DNA of 64,000 bases from Ctena decussata (GCA_963989385.1 OZ022500.1:113129842-113193841); one strand, 5' to 3'; counted from the first letter of the stretch, positions 45,956 to 56,069 are shown. Notes: generated by a model from the sequence alone, not told the origin. Program-made: numbers and translations.

Positions 45956-46076
45956 TTATCCATCCATCCATCCATCCATCCATCCATCCATCCATCCATC
46001 CATCCATCCATCCATCCATCCATCCATCCATCCATCCATCCAATCCACATATCCATCCATCCATCCATCCATCCGT
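45956..46076. repeat. (CATC)n microsatellite
   Basis: About 20 uninterrupted CATC units, one short break, then five more. A minus-strand frame reads a Met-Asp-Gly-Trp string and is an artefact of the repeat. Confidence 0.97.
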
Positions 46077-46152
46077 CACTTAAGTTTGCCCTTCTAGATG
46101 TGGATTAGCACAAGACTTCCAGATCTCACTTGTCTTTTATCTTCTTAATAAT

Positions 46153-46375
46153 TGAAGCATGACATGACAAAACAAACAAAGTGGCATGTGTGCCTAGCAA
46201 AGACTCAGACCAGCCTGGGCATCTGCCCAGTCTGATCGGAGTATTTGCTGTCGACATGGAGGTAGCCTAGACCCTAAGCTACCCTTTAAGTGCAAAACAA
46301 AGACTCTGATCAGGCTGATCTGAGTCTTCGCATGACCCACATGCCACTTTGTTACTTTTTTCTTGTCACCCCTCT
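46153..46375. repeat. Family G MITE, decayed
   Basis: 'gaagcatgacatgacaaaacaaacaaagtgg' start and paired CAGACCAGCCTGGGCATCTG / CTGATCTGAGTCTTCGC arms. Ends weakly conserved. Confidence 0.72.
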
Positions 46376-46394
46376 TTTTTATACATGCATAAAA

Positions 46395-46560
46395 ATGTAG
46401 TGGATAACATGCTGGACTGCCAATCCAGGGGTCACTGGTTCAATCCCTTGCTTCTCAGGTCTTTGGATGAGACTTTAATTCAAGGTTCAGTTTCTGTATG
46501 ACGTTTGTGTTGGTGGGATGTTAAACCAGAGTTAACTCACCCACTCACTTAGAGGATAGA
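46395..46560 (+). repeat. tRNA-derived SINE
   Basis: A-box-like TAGTGGATAACATGC and exact B-box GGTTCAATCCC (46437-46447). The body ends 'ggtgggatgttaaaccagagttaactcacccactcac'. The best pol III-like promoter pair in the window. Confidence 0.72.
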
Positions 46561-46778
46561 ATTACATTTATCATATGACGTCGCATCTGAGAGTGTAATA
46601 AAGCCATGCATTAAAAACAATAATCAACTAGTGGATTAGATATGCAAATTACGTTGTAGCATTATTCGTTGACGTACATAAAAAATGTCGCGTTTTCTAA
46701 TGGGGGTAATCATGACGTTTTAGTGCACAATCTGCTAATAAAATGTGATTTTAGTGTCATATGATGAATAAAATCTTG

Positions 46779-46919
46779 CACTCGTGCTCCTGTATTATTG
46801 AATTTATTAAACTCGTTGGGAAAACCGATAAGATGCTCGGCAAAGCCTCGCATCTTATCTTTTTTTTCCCCAACTCGTTTAATAAATTCAATAATACATG
46901 AGCACTCATGTAAAATCCT
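46779..46919. repeat. Palindrome around a TTATTGAATTTATTAAAC arm
   Basis: TATTATTGAATTTATTAAAC and complement flank a hairpin (GATAAGATGCTCGGC...GCATCTTATC). About 140 bp. No other copy seen in the window. Confidence 0.75.
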
Positions 46920-47011
46920 CTATGTAGCTCATTTTTTCTTTTAAGAGAAGACCCCTTTCTAGAAGGATACATTACCCAGTGAAAATAGCAGAAAAAACAT
47001 GGAGGTTTACC

Positions 47012-47182
47012 CAGGGGCCGTATTCATAAAGCCACTTCAGTCGTTGCTATGCGGTTGCTAAGGCTAAATATCTATAAAGGAGATTCCCTACAACTACGAA
47101 ATTTGGTCTGGAGGAACAGTCTTTGTAACAGCATAGCAACAGCATAGCAACCACTTAAGTTGTTTTATGAATATGGCCCCAG
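47012..47182. repeat. GGGGCCGTATTCA palindromic MITE, copy 3, centre deleted
   Basis: CAGGGGCCGTATTCATAAAG and the TGAATATGGCCCC end are present, but the central foldback has lost about 50 bp. Directly followed by a family F copy. Confidence 0.8.
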
Positions 47183-47186
47183 ATAT

Positions 47187-47390
47187 CAGTGATCCAGATT
47201 AGAAGGGGTAACTCACCGTAACTGGGATAATTCTGAACTAATTTTCTTTATTTCTCAATGAAAACTTATGTTGTGACTCCTCATTGGAACCATCTGGACA
47301 AGACGGTTTTAATGAAGTATCACAACATAATGTTTGTGTGCAGAAATATGAAATATCTGTCTTCGTTACCCCTTCTTACCTGGAGCATTG
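47187..47390. repeat. Family F MITE copy
   Basis: CAGTGATCCAGATTAGAAGG and complement end CCTTCTTACCTGGAGCATTG, with the ACTTATGTTGTGACTCCTCA centre. Ends 30 bp before exon 22. Confidence 0.75.
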
Positions 47391-47420
47391 ATTCATGCCT
47401 GTTGGTTTCTTTTATTGCAG

Positions 47421-47540
47421 GATATTTTGGGGACAGATGTGAAATTGAGACTCACATATGTGACACTAAGCCCTGTTATAATGAAGGAGAATGTGTGAAA
47501 GGAGATAACCTTACTCAATATAGCTGTGTTTGCAAAACAT
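47421..47540 (+). CDS. Exon 22: EGF end plus start of next EGF (second block)
   Basis: Phase 1-1, 120 nt, between tttattgcag and gtgagtaa. It reads GYFGDRCEIETHICDTKPC, then YNEGECVKGDNL and YSCVCKT. The second EGF has five cysteines here. Joined directly to exon 24 it closes perfectly (CVCKT-LFEGDNC, eight residues between cysteines 5 and 6, as in exons 5/6). Inserting exon 23 interrupts it. Degenerate copies of its 3' end lie in the downstream intron at 47583-47990. Confidence 0.9.
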
Positions 47541-47582
47541 GTGAGTAAAACTATAAACATGAAACAGTTACATTGCACCAAT

Positions 47583-47990
47583 GTGTGTGTTAAACTTGTG
47601 AGTAAAACTGTTAACTTGAAACTTGCCCAGTACAGCCATGTGTGCAGTGATGTTCACATGAAACATTTGATTTAAACAACATTTTATTCAGCTTGACATG
47701 TTATATACTTATAGAATACAATTTTCATGAAAAGTATTTGGTCGAAAGCTCATAGCTTGTAAAGACCACTTCCTTAAACAAAACAGTTAATCTTAGTACT
47801 GAGTAAAACATGAGAGTAAAGCTGTGAAAGGAGATAATCTCTCATGGTACAGCTTTTGTGTGTAAAACATGAGTAGTGCTGTTAAGCAAAACATTAACCT
47901 TACAGTGTTAGGCTGTATATGTAAAACATACGAATGTGTGGAAAGGAGATAAACAGTACAGCTGTGATTGTAAAGTGTGTGAGTTAAGCT
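47583..47990 (+). pseudogene. Degenerate repeated copies of the exon 22 3' end
   Basis: Exon 22 ends ..GTGAAAGGAGATAACC..TACTCAATATAGCTGTGTTTGC.. followed by AAAACATGTGAGTAAAAC. Diverged copies follow: 47821 (GCTGTGAAAGGAGATAATCT, GGTACAGCTTTTGTGTGTAA, AACATGAG), 47887-47932 (AACATTAACCTTACAG, GTAAAACATA), 47931-47990 (GAATGTGTGGAAAGGAGATA, AACAGTACAGCTGTGATTGT, GTGTGTGAGTT) and a poorer one at 47583-47660. In-frame stops show they are relics, not exons. Confidence 0.75.
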
Positions 47991-48026
47991 TACAGAATAT
48001 CTTACCTAGTTTGATTTTTACCTAGT

Positions 48027-48136
48027 TCCAAGCAGGCACATGATGTCGGGATGATGTCATGTTGATGTCAATGCGACGTAATGACGTCACATCAACATCA
48101 GTATGATGTCATTACAACGTCATATGCCTAGTGGGT
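48027..48136. repeat. AGCAGGCACATGA palindrome, copy 2
   Basis: CAAGCAGGCACATGATGTCG to CATATGCCTAGTGGG. Retains ATTACGTCGCAT-like and TGACGTCA words in inverted order. Decayed relative to 36995-37102. Confidence 0.7.
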
Positions 48137-48226
48137 TAGATCATTGCCTCCGGCAGTTCATTATCACATGTGAAAAAACTTGTGTCAGGTAATATCTGTT
48201 ATGCACGAGGGAAGTTTCTTAATGCA

Positions 48227-50024
48227 TTTTTAGCTCACCTGAGCCGAAGGCTCACAGGTGAGCTTATAGTATAGGCAGGCATCCGTCGTCCGTCGTCCGT
48301 CCGTCGTCCGTCGTCCGTCAATATTTTCAAAAGACATCTCCTCTGAAACTACAAGGCCCATTGTTACCAAATTTCATATATAGCATCTATAGGCAGGGGG
48401 AACCAATAATACTGTTTTTTATCCAAATCGCTTCAGAACTTTGGTTGCTATGGCAACTTAAAGTTTCCATTGACTTGTATGGGAAAAATTGAAAATTTGC
48501 ATTTATTGCTATGTCACTGCAGATATTTTGACAAAACTTTTTTAGAAATGTTCCTTGAGTAGTCCTCTATCAACCACATGAAATTTATGTAAATTGCACA
48601 ATTAGGCTGGTTGCCATGGCAACCGAAAGGTTAAAAATAGAAAAGATATTCAAAAATCATCTCCTCAGAAACTGTACAACCAATAAAGCTCAAACTTCAC
48701 AGAAAGGATATAGGTACTACCGTCTATAAAAATACTGTTTTTCTTGACAATTGCTGCAGCAGTTTGGTTGCTATGGCAACTTAAAGTTGCCATTGACTTA
48801 TAATGGGAAAATTGAAAATTTGCATTTATTGCTATTTGACTGCAGATATTTTGACAAAACTTTTACAGAAATGTTCCTTGAGTAGTCCTCTATCAACCAC
48901 ATGAAATTTATATAAATTGCACAATTAGGTTGGTTGCCATGGCAACCGAATGGTTAAAAATAGAAAATATATTCAAAAATCATCTCCTCAGAAACTATAC
49001 AACCAATAAAGCTCAAACTTCACAGAAAGGATCTAGGTACTACCGTCTATAAAAATACTGTTTTTCTTGGCAATTGCTCCAGCAGTTTGGTTGCTATGGC
49101 AACTTAAAGTTGCCATTGACTTATAATGGGAAAATTGAAAATTTGCATTTATTGCTATGTGACTGCAGATATTTTGACAAAACTTTTACAGAAATGTTCC
49201 TTGAGTAGTCCTCTATCAACCACATGAAATTTATATAAATTGCACAATTTGACTGATTGCCATTGCAACCGAATGGTTAAAAATAGAAAAAAAATAAAAA
49301 TATCATTTTTGCAGAAACTATGTGGCCGATAAAGCTCAAACTTTACAGAACGGATCTTTGTACAATCCTCTATAGAATTACAGTTTTTTATGGCAATTGC
49401 TTCAGCGGATAGGTTGGTATGACAACTTATAGTTTCCATTGAAATATAATGGGAAAAATGGAAAGCTGCAGTTTTTGCTATCTCCCTGCAGTTATTTTTG
49501 GATTTTTTATCTACAGAAATGTTGCTTGAGTAGTCCTCTATGATTCCTATTAATTTTGTCCAAATTGCCGAATTTGATTTGTTGCCATGGCAATATTAAG
49601 GAAATTTTTTTGAAAAAAATATTTAAAAATCTTTTCCTCAAAAACCATATAGGGGGATGAAGCTGATTCTTTGCATGCATGTTCATGACATTAGCCACCA
49701 CGTAAATATTGTTTTTATTATTGTTGCCCACATGGTTTCATTACTATGGCATTTTAAAGTTTGCATAGACTTGTATTGGGAAAAGTGCAAATTGGCATTT
49801 ATTTCTGTGTTACTGCAATATTTAGGCAAAAAGTTTTACAAACATGTTTTTTTTTTTTTTTTATTGTAACTTCATCAAACTTGCTAATATTTACAAGGAC
49901 AAGCATAACAACTCAGTCAAAGTTGAAATTAGTCCGAATTGTACAACTTACTTCAGTGTTTCTTACTCTTGAGTGCTAAGGATGAATGGACTCAGGTGAG
50001 CTACAGGACCAATGGTCCTCTGGT
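48227..50024 (+). mobile_element. Family H element H5, ending 12 bp before PAN exon 23
   Basis: Starts TTTTAGCTCACCTGAGCCG (hairpin GAGCCGAAGGCTC), then 'ccgtcgtccgtcgtccgtccgtcgtccgtcgtccgtc'. Units of about 365 bp with TTGGTTGCTATGGCAACTTA and GGTTGCCATGGCAACC. Ends CAGGTGAGCTACA, hairpin GGACCAATGGTCC, TCTGGTT; exon 23 follows after a short pyrimidine run. Confidence 0.83.
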
Positions 50025-50036
50025 TTTCTTTTTCAG

Positions 50037-50270
50037 TGGATCTTTGTCCAATGGAGAGGCAGGAAAATACTGATGGTGGACAAAATTATGTTGAGTTTTT
50101 TGCATCCGATTCGATAGAGGATTGTGAGAGGTTTTGCCAGCAGACAGAGTCATGTGTTGCAGTGGTTTTCTATACTTTCAAGCAGTGTGCATTGTTTAAT
50201 GAGACAAGCCAGTATGATGAGTTGACAGGTCAAGCAACAGCTACATCCAGTTTTAAAAGATGTGTGGATT
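50037..50270 (+). CDS. Exon 23: PAN/apple domain placed inside an EGF domain
   Basis: Phase 1-1, 234 nt (78 codons), between tctttttcag and gtgagtag. It reads LDLCPMERQENTDGGQNY, then SIEDCERFCQQTESC, TFKQCALFNE and FKRCVD. The C...DCxxxCxxxxxCVAVxF...QCxLF...C pattern is a PAN/apple module, a ligand or glycan-binding fold. It interrupts the EGF shared by exons 22 and 24, and skipping it keeps the frame, so an alternative cassette is likely (inference). The acceptor is about 12 nt from the 3' end of a family H element; a family F MITE begins 16 bp after the donor. Confidence 0.87.
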
Positions 50271-50286
50271 GTGAGTAGTTTAAATT

Positions 50287-50497
50287 CAGTGCTCCGGATC
50301 AAGGGAGTCCTTGGTGATGATCAGTGATATTTTCTTGTTAATCTGCTCAGAAAAATATGTTGTGACCTCACATAATGTTGTGAGCCCTCATCTAAACCAC
50401 CTTGATGAGGTGGTTCAGATGAGGGGTCACAATATATGTCTTGGAGGAGAAATATGAAAAATTATCCAATAAGACTTTCATAATCTGGAGATATGCA
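50287..50497. repeat. Family F MITE, 16 bp after PAN exon 23
   Basis: CAGTGCTCCGGATCAAGGGA start; centre has GTTGTGACC and GGTTCAGATGAGGGGTCACA; 'ataatctggagatatgc' end. A further decayed copy lies at 50517-50740. Confidence 0.72.
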
Positions 50498-50829
50498 GCC
50501 TATTATGCATTCACTCAGGGCTTCGATAAAAAGTATGTTTGAAGATAACTCACAGTTTTTTTAATTCTTCCGTAAGAACATCTGCTGTGACCCTTAACTA
50601 AACCTTCTTGCCTTTCATAATAAGAGAACAACCCTCATTTCAACCACCTCAGCAAAGCTGTTCTAATGAGGAGGCACAACATGTTGTTTTTGAGAGTCTA
50701 CAGAAACTATAATAGAATTGTTGTCAGATATTCCCTTTATGAGCTCTATTTCATAAAAAAAAGAAGAACTGCAAATTTTTATAAATCATTTGCTCTCTGT
50801 ACACACTATAGTCAGCATTCAGTCAGATA

Positions 50830-51071
50830 TGAGCCACAACACGAGAAAACCAACAAAGTATTTGTGCACCCAGCACAGACTCAGATCAGCCTGGGCATTT
50901 GCCCTGTCTGATCAGAATCTTCACTGTCTGCATGGAGGTAGCTAAGACCCTTAGCTAGCTACCCTTTAAGTGCTTAGAAAAGAGTCTGATCGGACTAGGC
51001 GGATGCCTAGGCTGATCTGAGTCTTCACTGGGCGCACAACCACTTTGTTGGTTTTCTTGTGTCGCGGCTCA
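50830..51071. repeat. Family G MITE copy
   Basis: TGAGCCACAACACGAGAAAA start and TTTTCTTGTGTCGCGGCTCA end, paired CAGACTCAGATCAGCCTGGG arms. Intron between exons 23 and 24. Confidence 0.85.
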
Positions 51072-51381
51072 ATTATGATACTGCACGAGAAGAGAGGCCA
51101 CAGAAGAACACTTACACCAGGACAGGTGATTTTGATGTATCATGTACAACAGATATGTTGCAATGTTTTGGCTGATGGAAATTATATTTGTTTTAAGCCT
51201 TTCATACTGAAACCTCCGTGTTGTGTTGGTAACATATTAAAATTGTATCTTACAGGTTTAACATGTTACCCACACAACACCGACTGTGTTCAAGATAAAT
51301 ATTTCATTATTTTTCATTATTAGAAGTAATAGTTTCATAGTTATTTGTTATCATGGTCAGGTTATGTCTTTGTATTTGCAG

Positions 51382-51520
51382 TATTTGAAGGTGATAATTG
51401 TGAGATAGACCTGGTGAATGAGTGTGATGACATGCCTTGTGGCGAGAACAGCATGTGCCAGAATGGAATAAATCAGAGAACATGTCTGTGTCCAGATCAC
51501 CTGACGCTGCTAGAAGACAA
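51382..51520 (+). CDS. Exon 24: EGF end plus EGF-like unit (second block), phase 1 to 2
   Basis: 139 nt between tgtatttgcag and gtaggtgc. It reads FEGDNCEIDLVNECDDMPC, then GENSMCQNG and CLCPDHLTLLEDK. Length, entry phase and exit phase equal those of exon 6, and both end in (D/E)DK before a phase-2 intron. This shared rare boundary is strong evidence of block duplication. Confidence 0.88.
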
Positions 51521-51936
51521 GTAGGTGCTTCCATAATTGTCCTTTATACAGCAGAGCCTTATTATAAGGTTACCCATTATAATGCTATTATAGATAATAT
51601 GCTGACAAATCATTGCTTCCATAGTTTTATAATCACACCATACAGTCCCATGTAATTAGTATCTATTGCATTTCAAACGATAGATTAGCTATTTTTCTCA
51701 GTGAAAGAAAAAGTCACACACATACAAATAAAAAAGCAACAGAAATTTCACTCCAGTTAATTATTTCTTTTCTTCAATTTGATTGATTTCATGCTGATGT
51801 CATCACAAAAATTTCCCATGGTCATTGATTTTTGGCAAGGAGCTATATCATACTTCCTAATATGGATTGAACTGAAATTATCTCAAAATCATCAGACTGT
51901 TCTAACTCTCTAGAGCTCTGTATACAATTATTTTAG

Positions 51937-52085
51937 TTGTGTAACCCCATCTGATGATCCATGTCAGTCAGACCCTTGTATGAACAACGGTATCTGTGAC
52001 ACAAGTGATACAGGTTGCGGTGGAGTGGCAGCATGGCAGTGTTCCTGTCCTTATGGTTACCATGGTGAAAGGTGTGAAATGAAGG
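51937..52085 (+). CDS. Exon 25: EGF domain (second block), phase 2 to 1
   Basis: 149 nt between aattattttag and gtaagtct. It reads CVTPSDDPCQSDPCMNNG, then WQCSCPYGYHGERCEMKG. Complete EGF with a glycine-rich insert (DTGCGG) carrying one extra cysteine. Paralogue of exon 7. It is the last EGF seen; the following exons are PAN modules. Confidence 0.89.
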
Positions 52086-52232
52086 GTAAGTCTTCTTATC
52101 TTTAGTGATAAGAGATTTGTATACTATGTGAAAAAAAATGGGATGAACTGGCCTGAGCAAATAGTTTATTCCATGCTCAGAGCAGTTGGTGCAGTCTCGA
52201 TTGTTTGCCTTTCAACTGGTAGATCAAGTAGG

Positions 52233-54415
52233 CCTCGGTACCAAGAGGGGTATTTGATGATAATTGAGGGATAATTTTTTTTATTTCTCATTGAAACCAT
52301 ATGTTGTGACCCCTCATCTGAACCGTCTCTTTGAGACGGTTCAGATGAGGGGTCACAACATATGTTTGTAGCTCACCTGGCCCGAAGGGCCATAGTGAGC
52401 TATTGTCATACCAATGCGTCCGGCGTGCATCGTGCGTCGTCACGGAATTTGTCCGTCAACACCTAAAAACAAATATTCAAACATCTTCTTCTGTAAAACT
52501 ACTGGTCCCATGGTTCTCAAATTTCACATGGAGCATGACCTGACTCCAGGGTCTTAGAATTGTAAAATTGGGTCAGGTTGAAAATCCAAGATGGCCGCCG
52601 TTACTAAAAATAGCAAAAACAACAAAATAAACTTCTTCTCCAGAACCACTTGGTATATTTGTCTGAATTTTGGCATGGAACATCAGTGAAACCTTGGTAT
52701 TCAAAGTTGTAAAAATGAAAAAAATCTGTAGCGGAGTTTTGTCACAGTGACCTATTTTCTGTTTACGTGTGTAATTTTGCTCAAATGCCAATGTCAAAAA
52801 ACGACCTATTTAAACAACTTCAAACAACTTCTTCTCTAAAACCACTGAGCTTATGGATCTCAAATTTCACATGGAGCATGACCAGACTGCAGGGTTTCAA
52901 AATTGTAAAATTGGGTCAGGTCAAGAATCCAAGATGGCTGCTGTTACTAAAAATAGCAAAAACAACTAAATCAACTTCTTCTCCAGAACCAGTTGGTATA
53001 TTTGGTTGAAAGTTTGCATGGAACATAAGTGGGACCTTGGTATTAAAAATTGTAAAAATAAAAAAAATCTATAGCGGAATTAGGTCACAGTGACCTACTT
53101 AGCGTTTACAAGGCCGATTTTGCTCAAATGTCAATATCTAAAGAAAATGCAACCAATTCTGACCAGATTTGGTCAGAATTGGTTTATGAATGGAATTATT
53201 TCAATTTTGTGCCAGTTGACTATCCAAGATGGCCACCATGGGGGCCGTTACTAAAAATAGCACAAACATAAAAATGACAATTACTCAAGAACCCTTGAAT
53301 GGAATTGGACCAATTTTGTGTCAGAATGTTCCTTGCATGAAGCCGTTTCGATTAATTGCAATTTGGCATTCCAAGATGGCCGCCATCTGGTGTTACTAAA
53401 AATAGCACAAACATAAAAATGACAATTACTCAAGAACCCTTGAATGGAATTGGACCAATTTTGTGTCGGAATGTTCCTTGCATGAAGTCGTTTTGATTAA
53501 TTGCAATTTGGCATTCCAGGATGGCCGCCATCTGCCGTTACTAAAAATAGCACAAAACATGAAAATGACAATATCTCAGTAACCGCTGAATGGATTTTGA
53601 CGAAATTTGTGTCAAAATGATTCTTGCATTGAGATGTTTCAAAAATATCTAACTGTAGACCATTCATATTGGCCTCTGTTACTAAAAATAGAAAAATGTG
53701 AAAATTAGAAAATCTCAATGGAGTTGGATTATTTTTGTGTCAGAATGGTCCTTTCATTAAGCTTTTTCGATTTTTTGCATTTTGGCATTCCAAGATGGCC
53801 GCCATTTGCCGTTACTCAAAATAGCACAAAACATGAAAATGACAATATCTCAGTAACCGCTGAATGGGTTTTGACGAAATTTGTGTCAAAATGATTCTTG
53901 CATTGAGATGTTTCAAAAATATCTAACTGTAAGACCAGTCATATTGGCCTCTGTTACTAAAAATAGAAAAATGTGAAAATCAGAAAATCTCAATGGAATT
54001 GGACCAAATTTGTGTCAAAATGGTCCTTGCATGAAGGCTTTTCGATTTTTTGCATTTTAGCAATCCAAGATGGCCGCTATCTGCCGTTACTAAAAATAGC
54101 ACAAAACATGAAACTGGCAATATCTCAGTAACCCCTGAATGGATATTGATGAAATTTGTGGCAAAATGATTCTTGCATTGAGGTGTTTCAAAAGTAAATA
54201 TATAAAGACCAGGCAAGTTGGCCTCTGTTACTTTAAGTAGCAAAATGTGAAAATGAGAAATTCTCAGTGGAATTGGACCAATTTTGTATCAGAATGGTTC
54301 CGTTGCACAATAGCCAGGTGAGCGATATCAGGCCCATTTGGGCCTCTTGTTATGCAGAATTAACAAAAATTATCCCTTATTATCACTAAATACTCCCTCT
54401 TATCTACAGCTCTGC
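52233..54415. repeat. Family F MITE split by a family H element
   Basis: Left half 'gaggggtatttgatgataattgagg' to the CATATGTTGTGACCCCTCAT hairpin and 'acaacatatgttt'. The right half resumes at 54350 with 'ttatgcagaattaacaaaaattatc' and ends CTTATCTACAGCTCTG. The intact copy at 36557 shows the uninterrupted text 'acatatgtttttatgcagaattaac', fixing the insertion point. Confidence 0.85.
52367..54349 (+). mobile_element. Family H element H6 (nested)
   Basis: Starts TTGTAGCTCACCTGGCCCG with hairpin GGCCCGAAGGGCC in place of GAGCC..GGCTC. Ends CCAGGTGAGCGATATCA, hairpin GGCCCATTTGGGCC, TCTTGTT. Several units of about 150-280 bp with CAAGATGGCCGCCAT and GTTACTAAAAATAGC. Both terminal hairpins share the GGCCC stem. 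Confidence 0.83.
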
Positions 54416-54522
54416 TTGATACAGTTGTTATGGTAAATTATTATGAAATTCTAATTGTTTGGAAACTGATTAATAAAATAACAAATTTAATTTTCTTGAT
54501 GTACACTTTAGCTCATATTTTG

Positions 54523-54862
54523 ATTTTTAGCTCATCTGAGCCATTAGGCTTATGGTATTGGCAGGCTATGTTGTCCATCCATCGTTCATTTGTCAACTTT
54601 TTTTGTCAGAATGTTTTGATCCATCTGTTTTGGCATATAAATTTTGTTGGGGGAAAAGGGAATTAGAAGGGCATTACTTATAGCCTTTCAATTTTTTTAG
54701 CTCGCCTGTAGGAATGTACAGGAAGAGCTATTGCACTACCACCTGACGTGGGTGTCTCCGGCATCTGCGTTAGCAAAATGTTAAAGTTTTACGTTAAAGT
54801 TTTTTAGGTGATGGGCAAGGCACTGTCAGGCGAGCTATCCTGTCCCGCTGACAGGTCTTGTT
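54523..54862 (+). mobile_element. Family H fragment H7 and minimal element H8
   Basis: H7 (54523-54640) has TTTTTAGCTCATCTGAGCC and 'ttgtccatccatcgttc' but breaks off. H8 (54692-54862) is a complete miniature: TTTTTTTAGCTCGCCTG, hairpin CCTGTAGGAATGTACAGG, about 100 bp, then CAGGCGAGCTAT, hairpin CCTGTCCCGCTGACAGG, TCTTGTT. It shows the two ends without a tandem core. Confidence 0.75.
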
Positions 54863-55189
54863 ACATACTATGTGAAAGAAAGTAGATACTACTAATGTGA
54901 AGGCTATTTGGAGGAAGTTTTAACTTCTTTCCAGTTTGCAAACATTGTTACATTAACATGGATGCAACATTTTTGGCAATAACACGTTGCCTGTATAGTC
55001 ATTCAGGAATGTTGGTACATTTTCAGGTGAGGACCTGTCATTTTCATTTTTTGCCTCTTTTCCCAGTGGGGATCAGCTCTGAAAGCGATTGCTCCTCTGG
55101 GAGCAAATTGTTCCCTAAAACAGTTGACCCCTTTCTGAAAGGGAAGCACAAACAGGGAGTCACTGAAGTGATTCCCCATGAAAAAAATT

Positions 55190-55356
55190 AGGGGATAACT
55201 GTATTCAAAATTGTCGTTAGGGGAGTAAATCGTCGGTTTTATGGTCATAAATTTTGTTTTATGGCAACACTTCAGCGGAGCCATAAAACGGAATTTGCAA
55301 CCATAAAACTGATGATTTACCTCCCCAAATGACAATTTTCAATATATTTATCCCCA
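55190..55356. repeat. TAGGGGATAACTG palindromic MITE
   Basis: GGGGATAACTGTATTCAAAA and TTTATCCCC ends, with GTAAATCGTCGGTTTTATGG and its inverse. A second small palindrome (TTTGTGACAGTATATCACAG with inverse) lies at 55480-55520. Both precede exon 26. Confidence 0.75.
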
Positions 55357-55620
55357 TTCAAATGCACTTTTACACATTTTCACCTTTCAAAGTGTACTTC
55401 TTTGCACCTATTGCAAGCACTTTCAGCGGCGTAAAACCACACGTCAGTCAATGAGAAGCAACGTTTTATAATAACATCGGGTTTGTGACAGTATATCACA
55501 GAATATACTGTCACAAATTTTTTACATTATCCAATAAGACATCGTTTTATATTTGTAAGTGCATTAGAATGGTGGATAACTGTGGAGGTATATCCATTGT
55601 GTCTTCTCGAATGTTTACAG

Positions 55621-55866
55621 ATCCTCTGGCTTGGAATTGTTTTGTTGAGACAACAGAAGTACGAGGTGGAACTGAATCATATGAGAAGAAATCAGTTACC
55701 ATGGCAACAGAGTGTACAGGCTGGTGTGAGATGGACCAAGATTGTTATGCCGTGTCTTACAGTAGAAATAAAGATGGTGGCTATACCTGTTCCAAGTATA
55801 GGAAGGAAGACTTCGCTTTTGTATCAGAACTTCATAGTTCTGTTTACACAAAAGTCTGCCAGCCAG
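55621..55866 (+). CDS. Exon 26: PAN/apple domain
   Basis: Phase 1-1, 246 nt, between gaatgtttacag and gtaggcct. It reads DPLAWNCFVETTEVRGG, then TECTGWCEMDQDCYAVSY, YTCSKYRKED and VYTKVCQPG. The C...CxxxCxxxxxCxAxxY...C...VC layout is PAN/apple. A family F MITE begins 18 bp after the donor, much as after PAN exon 23. Confidence 0.87.
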
Positions 55867-55884
55867 GTAGGCCTATCTGTATAC

Positions 55885-56069
55885 TAGTGCTCCAGATAGG
55901 AAAGGGTAACAGGCATAATTTTTTCATATTCCTGCATATAAACATATGTTTTGACCCCTCATTAGAGGAGTCATAGGAAAAAGGAGGAGTCATAACATAT
56001 GTTTTTATTGAGAAATAAAGAAACGTACCTAAGAATTAACCCTGCTACCCCTTTATATCTGGAACACTG
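55885..56069. repeat. Family F MITE, 18 bp after PAN exon 26
   Basis: TAGTGCTCCAGATAGGAAAG start, ACATATGTTTTGACCCCTCA centre and CTTTATATCTGGAACACTG end. Same position relative to the donor as the copy after PAN exon 23. Confidence 0.75.

Noticed and set aside
45802..46068. Minus-strand frame with a repeated Met-Asp-Gly-Trp string
   Set aside because: It is the translation of the (CATC)n microsatellite; no splice or homology support.
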